19,334 nucleotides of DNA from BOG-908 sp964657885 (GTDB lineage: Bacteria > Pseudomonadota > Alphaproteobacteria > Acetobacterales > Acetobacteraceae): contig CAZZWO010000035.1 of NCBI GenBank assembly GCA_964657885.1, positions 1-19,334 on the forward strand, given 5' to 3'. Under the pieces are notes generated by a model. It was not told the origin of the DNA. It did no database searches and saw nothing but the letters and a program-made list of their open reading frames with translations. The position numbers and the translations under genes are program-made. How positions within the stretch are numbered: position 1 is the first letter of the stretch; each line of letters opens with the position of its first letter. Shown piece by piece: positions 16,128 to 19,334 of the stretch.

Positions 16128-17204
16128 TCAGCTTGCGGCGGCGTAGTCGGTGTAACCTTCCGGCCCCTGGCTGTACCAGGTTTTCATCACGTCCTTCTCC
16201 AGCGGCAGATCGTGCGAGAGCCGGTAGGGCAGGTCGGGGTTCGCGATGAACGGACGGCCAAACGCAATGGCGTCCGCGAGGCCGCTCTGCAAGGCTTGCT
16301 GCGCCCGGCCACCGGTATAGTCGGAGTTCAGGACGAGCGGGCCCGGGAACACCTTGCGTATCGCAGGTGCGATCGGCGGGTGGTCGCCGCGGCCGAAGGT
16401 GCCGTCCGGTCCCGGCTCGCGCAGTTCGAGGAAAGCGATGCCGATCCGGGCCAGCGCGGCGGCTGCCTCCGTGAACAGCACATCGGGTTTGCTGTCGTTG
16501 ACGCCCTGCGTGTCGCCGTTCGGGGACAGGCGCACGCCGGTGCGGTCGGCGCCGACGGTGCCGGCAACCGCCTGCGTGACCTCGGTCAGCAGCCGGATGC
16601 GGTTGGCGACCGGGCCGCCATACTCGTCGGTGCGGAAGTTGGCGTTGTCGCGGAGGAACTGGTCGATCAGGTAGCCATTGGCTGCGTGGATCTGCACACC
16701 GTCGAAGCCTGCCTCCATCGCGTGACGCGCGGCGATCCGGTAGTCGTCCAGCAGGCCGGGGATCTCGTTCAGCTCCAGCGCGCGAGCCTGGGCGTAGGGC
16801 TGCCGGCCCTCATAGGTGTGGGCGTTGGCGGGTCCGGTCGTGGCGGATGACGAGACCGGCGCCGCGCCGCCGAGGAAACTCGGGTGGACCAGCCGGCCCA
16901 TGTGCCAAAGCTGCGCCACGATCCGCCCGCCGGCCTCATGCACCGCTTCGGTCACCGGCTTCCATGCGTCCACCTGCTCGGCGGACCAGAGTCCCGGGGC
17001 ATAGGGCCAGCCGAGGCCCTGCTGGCTGATGCCGGTCGCCTCGGAGATGATCAGGCCGGCGCCGGCGCGCTGGGCGTAGTACTCCGCCATCAGTCTGGTC
17101 GGAACATGGGCGCGCGTGCTGCGGCCGCGGGTGAGCGGCGCCATCAAGACGCGGTTGGGCGCGTGGATGGCGCCGAGCCTGATCGGGTCGAACAATGTAG
17201 CCAA
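16128..17204 (-). CDS. Alkene reductase, old yellow enzyme family (NemA-like)
   Basis: FMN-dependent NAD(P)H oxidoreductase reducing activated C=C bonds (enones, maleimides, nitro compounds). From TTG 17204 it is 358 residues, normal for NemA-type enzymes. Seen: start ATLFDPIRLGAI, MAPLTRGRS with the flavin-tuning Thr (T25), QLWHMGRL (residues 98-105), the substrate-binding pair H173 and N176 with the proton-donor Tyr (Y178) in IHAANGYLIDQF, and the phosphate-binding end AIAFGRPFIANPDLP. I prefer TTG 17204 because GGAG lies seven bases upstream and the protein then starts as family members do; ATG 17237 would add 11 residues and has a poorly spaced GAGG. It occupies the place after rbfA where truB is often found. 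Confidence 0.93.
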   Translation of the reverse strand: MATLFDPIRLGAIHAPNRVLMAPLTRGRSTRAHVPTRLMAEYYAQRAGAGLIISEATGISQQGLGWPYAPGLWSAEQVDAWKPVTEAVHEAGGRIVAQLWHMGRLVHPSFLGGAAPVSSSATTGPANAHTYEGRQPYAQARALELNEIPGLLDDYRIAARHAMEAGFDGVQIHAANGYLIDQFLRDNANFRTDEYGGPVANRIRLLTEVTQAVAGTVGADRTGVRLSPNGDTQGVNDSKPDVLFTEAAAALARIGIAFLELREPGPDGTFGRGDHPPIAPAIRKVFPGPLVLNSDYTGGRAQQALQSGLADAIAFGRPFIANPDLPYRLSHDLPLEKDVMKTWYSQGPEGYTDYAAAS

Positions 17205-17222
17205 GGGGATACTCCTGATGGT

Positions 17223-17241
17223 CGGGACACATGGCATCCCG
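17223..17241. repeat. Small inverted repeat upstream of the alkene reductase
   Basis: CGGGA (17223-17227) and TCCCG (17237-17241) with a nine-base spacer, just upstream of the preferred TTG start. Old yellow enzyme genes are often under TetR-type control, so an operator is possible, but five-base arms are common by chance in this GC-rich DNA. Confidence 0.25.
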
Positions 17242-17266
17242 CCTCGCCTGAGACGCTGCGGCTGAA

Positions 17267-17314
17267 CGCCGGAGCAGGCGCGCTAAGACTCCGGCGTGGG
17301 ATCCTGCTCCGGCG
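17267..17314 (-). terminator. 12-bp inverted repeat across the rbfA stop codon
   Basis: CGCCGGAGCAGG and CCTGCTCCGGCG form a perfect 12-bp stem (17267-17278 with 17303-17314) around a 24-base loop holding the rbfA TAG stop. On the minus strand it is followed by TTCAGC, not a T-run. It is the strongest hairpin seen in the window and probably marks or protects the 3' end of the infB-rbfA transcript; a Rho-independent role is unproven. Confidence 0.55.
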
Positions 17315-17822
17315 CCGCCAGATCCTTGGCGACCTCGGGTGCACGCAGAAGCTGGTTGATGTGCATGGCGTATTCCAGTGCGGTATCTGCCTGGAAAGAC
17401 ACGTCTGGTGCGACGCGCAAGCGCATCTCGTGCGCCAGCTGTGCCCGGAAATACGGGGCGGCATGACGCAGGGCCGGCAGCTTCTGGTCGATGTCGGTAC
17501 GGCCCAGACGCGTCACGAATGCGGTCGCATGCTTGAGGTCCGGTGACATGCGGACTTCTGTCACGGTGATCAGCACGTCGGCGAGGCCGGGGTCGCGGAA
17601 CTCGTTGCGCGTGAAGATGCCGGACAGCACATGACGCACTTCCTCGGCCACCCTGAGCTGGCGTTGCGAGGGCGGCTTGGGTCCCGACTTGCGGCGAGCA
17701 CCGGAGGCGGGCCGGGCAGGGGCCTTGTCGCCCCCACCCTTGTTGTCCGCTCCCCTGGTATCGAAGAGCTCTTTCCTGGAAGCATCCTTCCTGGAAGCGC
17801 TTTCCTTGCGGGAGAACTTCAC
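17283..17822 (-). CDS. rbfA: Ribosome-binding factor A
   Basis: Single KH-type domain protein that helps mature the 5' end of 16S rRNA in the 30S subunit. The 179-residue product has the family core from SQRQLRVAEEVRHVL (about residue 52) through DVLITVTEVRMSPDLKHATAFV to LRHAAPYFRAQLAHEMRLRVAPDVSF. It carries an unusual N-terminal tail of about 50 residues, Lys/Arg/Ser-rich with three SRK units (FSRKESASRKDASRKELF); typical RbfA starts near the core. The start is GTG 17822; no other in-frame start exists before the core and GAGGAAG lies about eight bases upstream, so the tail is probably real. It follows infB by 40 bases, the conserved infB-rbfA order. It ends in a Pro/Glu-rich tail. Confidence 0.96.
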   Translation of the reverse strand: MKFSRKESASRKDASRKELFDTRGADNKGGGDKAPARPASGARRKSGPKPPSQRQLRVAEEVRHVLSGIFTRNEFRDPGLADVLITVTEVRMSPDLKHATAFVTRLGRTDIDQKLPALRHAAPYFRAQLAHEMRLRVAPDVSFQADTALEYAMHINQLLRAPEVAKDLAAPEQDPTPES

Positions 17823-17862
17823 GGCACCGGCTTCCTCAAGATTTCCGCTTCATCAACCAGGG

Positions 17863-19334
17863 TCAGGCGGGCACCAGCTCGCTCTCGTAGCACTCCACCA
17901 CGTCGCCCTCGCGCAGGTCGTTGAACCCGGCGAACGAGAGGCCGCATTCGTAGCCGCGGGCCACTTCGCGGACATCGTCCTTGAAGCGCTTGAGCTGCGA
18001 CAGCTCGCCCTGATGGACCACCACGTTGTCGCGCAGCAGGCGGACGCCGCAACCGCGCTTGACCAGTCCCTCGGTGACCATGCAGCCGGCAACCTTGCCG
18101 GTCTTGGTGATGTCGAACACCTTGCGGATTTCCGCGTAGCCCAGGAAGTTCTCGCGGTATTTCGGCGCGATCTTACCCTTGACCAATTGCTCGATGTCGT
18201 CGGCCACCTGGTAGATGATCGAGTAGTAGCGGATGTCCACGCCGTCGCGATGCGCAAGCTCGCGCGCCTGGCTGGTGGCGCGCACGTTGAACGCGACGAT
18301 CACCGCATTCGAAGCCTTGGCGAGCTGCACGTCGCTTTCGGTGATCTGACCGACGCCGGCGTTCAGCACGCGCACCTTGACCTCCTCGTGCTCGAGCTTG
18401 AGCACGGTGGCCTGGATGGCTTCGGCACTGCCCTGCACGTCGGCCTTGATGACGACGGCCACTTCCTTCTGCGCGCCGGCGGCGATGCGGGTGAGCATCT
18501 GCTCCAGCGTGCCACGCGCGGCAGTGGCGCCGGCCGCTGCCTTGTCGCGCAGCTTGCGGGTACGGAACTCGCTGACCTCGCGAGCGCGGCTTTCGTCCTC
18601 GACCACCACGAACGGCTCGCCGGCCGACGGCACGCCGCCGAGGCCGAGGATTTCCACCGGTGTTGATGGTCCGGCGGTCTTGATCTGGCGGTTGCGGTCG
18701 TCCAGCAGCGCGCGCACGCGGCCCCATTCGGCGCCGCACACCACGATGTCGCCCTGGTGCAACGTGCCGTTCTGAACCAGCAGCGTCGCCACCGGGCCGC
18801 GGCCACGATCCAGCCGGCTTTCGATGACCGAGCCTTCGGCCGCACGGTCGGGGTTGGCTTTCAGGTCGAGGATCTCGGCCTGCAGCAGGATCGCTTCCTC
18901 GAGCTTGTCGAGGTTCATCCGCTTGGTGGCCGAGACCTCCACGTCCTGGGTGTCGCCGCCCATATCTTCCACGACGATCTCGTGGCTCAGCAGCTCCTGG
19001 CGGACCCGCTGCGGGTTTGCATCGGCCTTGTCCATCTTGTTGATGGCGACGATGATCGGGGCATGCGCCGCCTTGGCGTGCTTGATGGCCTCGATGGTCT
19101 GCGGCATCACGCCATCGTCGCTCGCCACCACCAGGACAACGATGTCGGTGACCGAGGCGCCGCGCGCGCGCATCGAGGTGAACGCCTCGTGGCCCGGCGT
19201 GTCGATGAAGGTGATCTGGCTGCCCGAGGGCAACGTCACCTGGTAGGCACCGATATGCTGGGTGATGCCACCGGCCTCGCCTGCCGCGACATCGGTCGCA
19301 CGCAACGCATCGAGCAGCGACGTCTTGCCGTGAT
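17863..19334 (-). CDS. infB: Translation initiation factor IF-2 (5' part outside the window)
   Basis: GTPase that brings fMet-tRNA to the 30S subunit and promotes subunit joining. The visible 489 residues begin inside the GTP-binding domain at HGKTSLLDALR (the G1 loop) and run to the stop at 17863; the start and the long N-terminal region lie past base 19334. G-domain motifs: DTPGHEAF (G3, near 19189-19203), NKMD (G4, 19030-19041) and SATK (G5). Later parts include VGQITESDVQLAKASNAVIVAFNV and the C-terminal domain with GCGVRLLRDNVVVHQGELSQLKRFKDDV, which contains the fMet-tRNA binding region. It is the upstream partner of rbfA on the same strand. Confidence 0.98.
   Translation of the reverse strand, partial: HGKTSLLDALRATDVAAGEAGGITQHIGAYQVTLPSGSQITFIDTPGHEAFTSMRARGASVTDIVVLVVASDDGVMPQTIEAIKHAKAAHAPIIVAINKMDKADANPQRVRQELLSHEIVVEDMGGDTQDVEVSATKRMNLDKLEEAILLQAEILDLKANPDRAAEGSVIESRLDRGRGPVATLLVQNGTLHQGDIVVCGAEWGRVRALLDDRNRQIKTAGPSTPVEILGLGGVPSAGEPFVVVEDESRAREVSEFRTRKLRDKAAAGATAARGTLEQMLTRIAAGAQKEVAVVIKADVQGSAEAIQATVLKLEHEEVKVRVLNAGVGQITESDVQLAKASNAVIVAFNVRATSQARELAHRDGVDIRYYSIIYQVADDIEQLVKGKIAPKYRENFLGYAEIRKVFDITKTGKVAGCMVTEGLVKRGCGVRLLRDNVVVHQGELSQLKRFKDDVREVARGYECGLSFAGFNDLREGDVVECYESELVPA

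Overview
The window is dense, very GC-rich DNA with short gaps, overlapping start/stop codons and frequent GTG/TTG starts. Gene content (nusA-type infB-rbfA block, PCu(A)C-Sco copper pair, argG, alphaproteobacterial-looking glycosyltransferases) suggests an alphaproteobacterium, probably Rhodospirillales/Acetobacteraceae. That placement is inference from protein flavour, not a search. I saw no tRNA, rRNA, IS element, CRISPR array or phage gene.

Left part (1-5476, all +): the 3' part of a YbiO-like MscS mechanosensitive channel; a 2-oxoglutarate/Fe dioxygenase (PF10014 type) translationally coupled to it; a periplasmic copper chaperone PCu(A)C followed with a 4-base overlap by a Sco1/SenC protein (copper delivery to cytochrome c oxidase); then pabB and pabC, overlapping by 13 bases, making 4-aminobenzoate for folate. 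The amidotransferase pabA is not here.

Middle (5473-8451): two minus-strand genes, a class I O-methyltransferase-like protein (TIGR00027/LCM type) whose 3' end overlaps pabC tail to tail, and an orphan membrane protein with a coiled coil and a C-terminal SH3-like domain. Divergent from these is argG (argininosuccinate synthase, arginine synthesis).

Surface-glycan block (8722-16079, all +): three GT4-type glycosyltransferase genes, two tandem paralogous SAM methyltransferases and a protein of unknown function with an N-terminal beta-type domain often attached to glycan enzymes. The most interesting point is the second glycosyltransferase. It is a clear paralogue of the third, is coupled to it by an ATGA overlap, and has lost both the phosphate-binding Lys and the second Glu of the EX7E motif, so it looks like a non-catalytic partner. 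With two methyltransferases downstream, the block could build and methylate (cap) an exported glycan; this is inference.

Right part (16128-19334, all -): an old yellow enzyme-type alkene reductase, rbfA (ribosome maturation) with an unusual N-terminal tail, and the C-terminal two-thirds or so of infB (IF-2), cut by the window edge. truB, which commonly follows rbfA, is replaced here by the alkene reductase. Strong inverted repeats lie across the rbfA stop codon and in the convergent junction at 16068-16126. No gene-free stretch exceeds 300 bases; the longest is 8452-8721 (270 bases).
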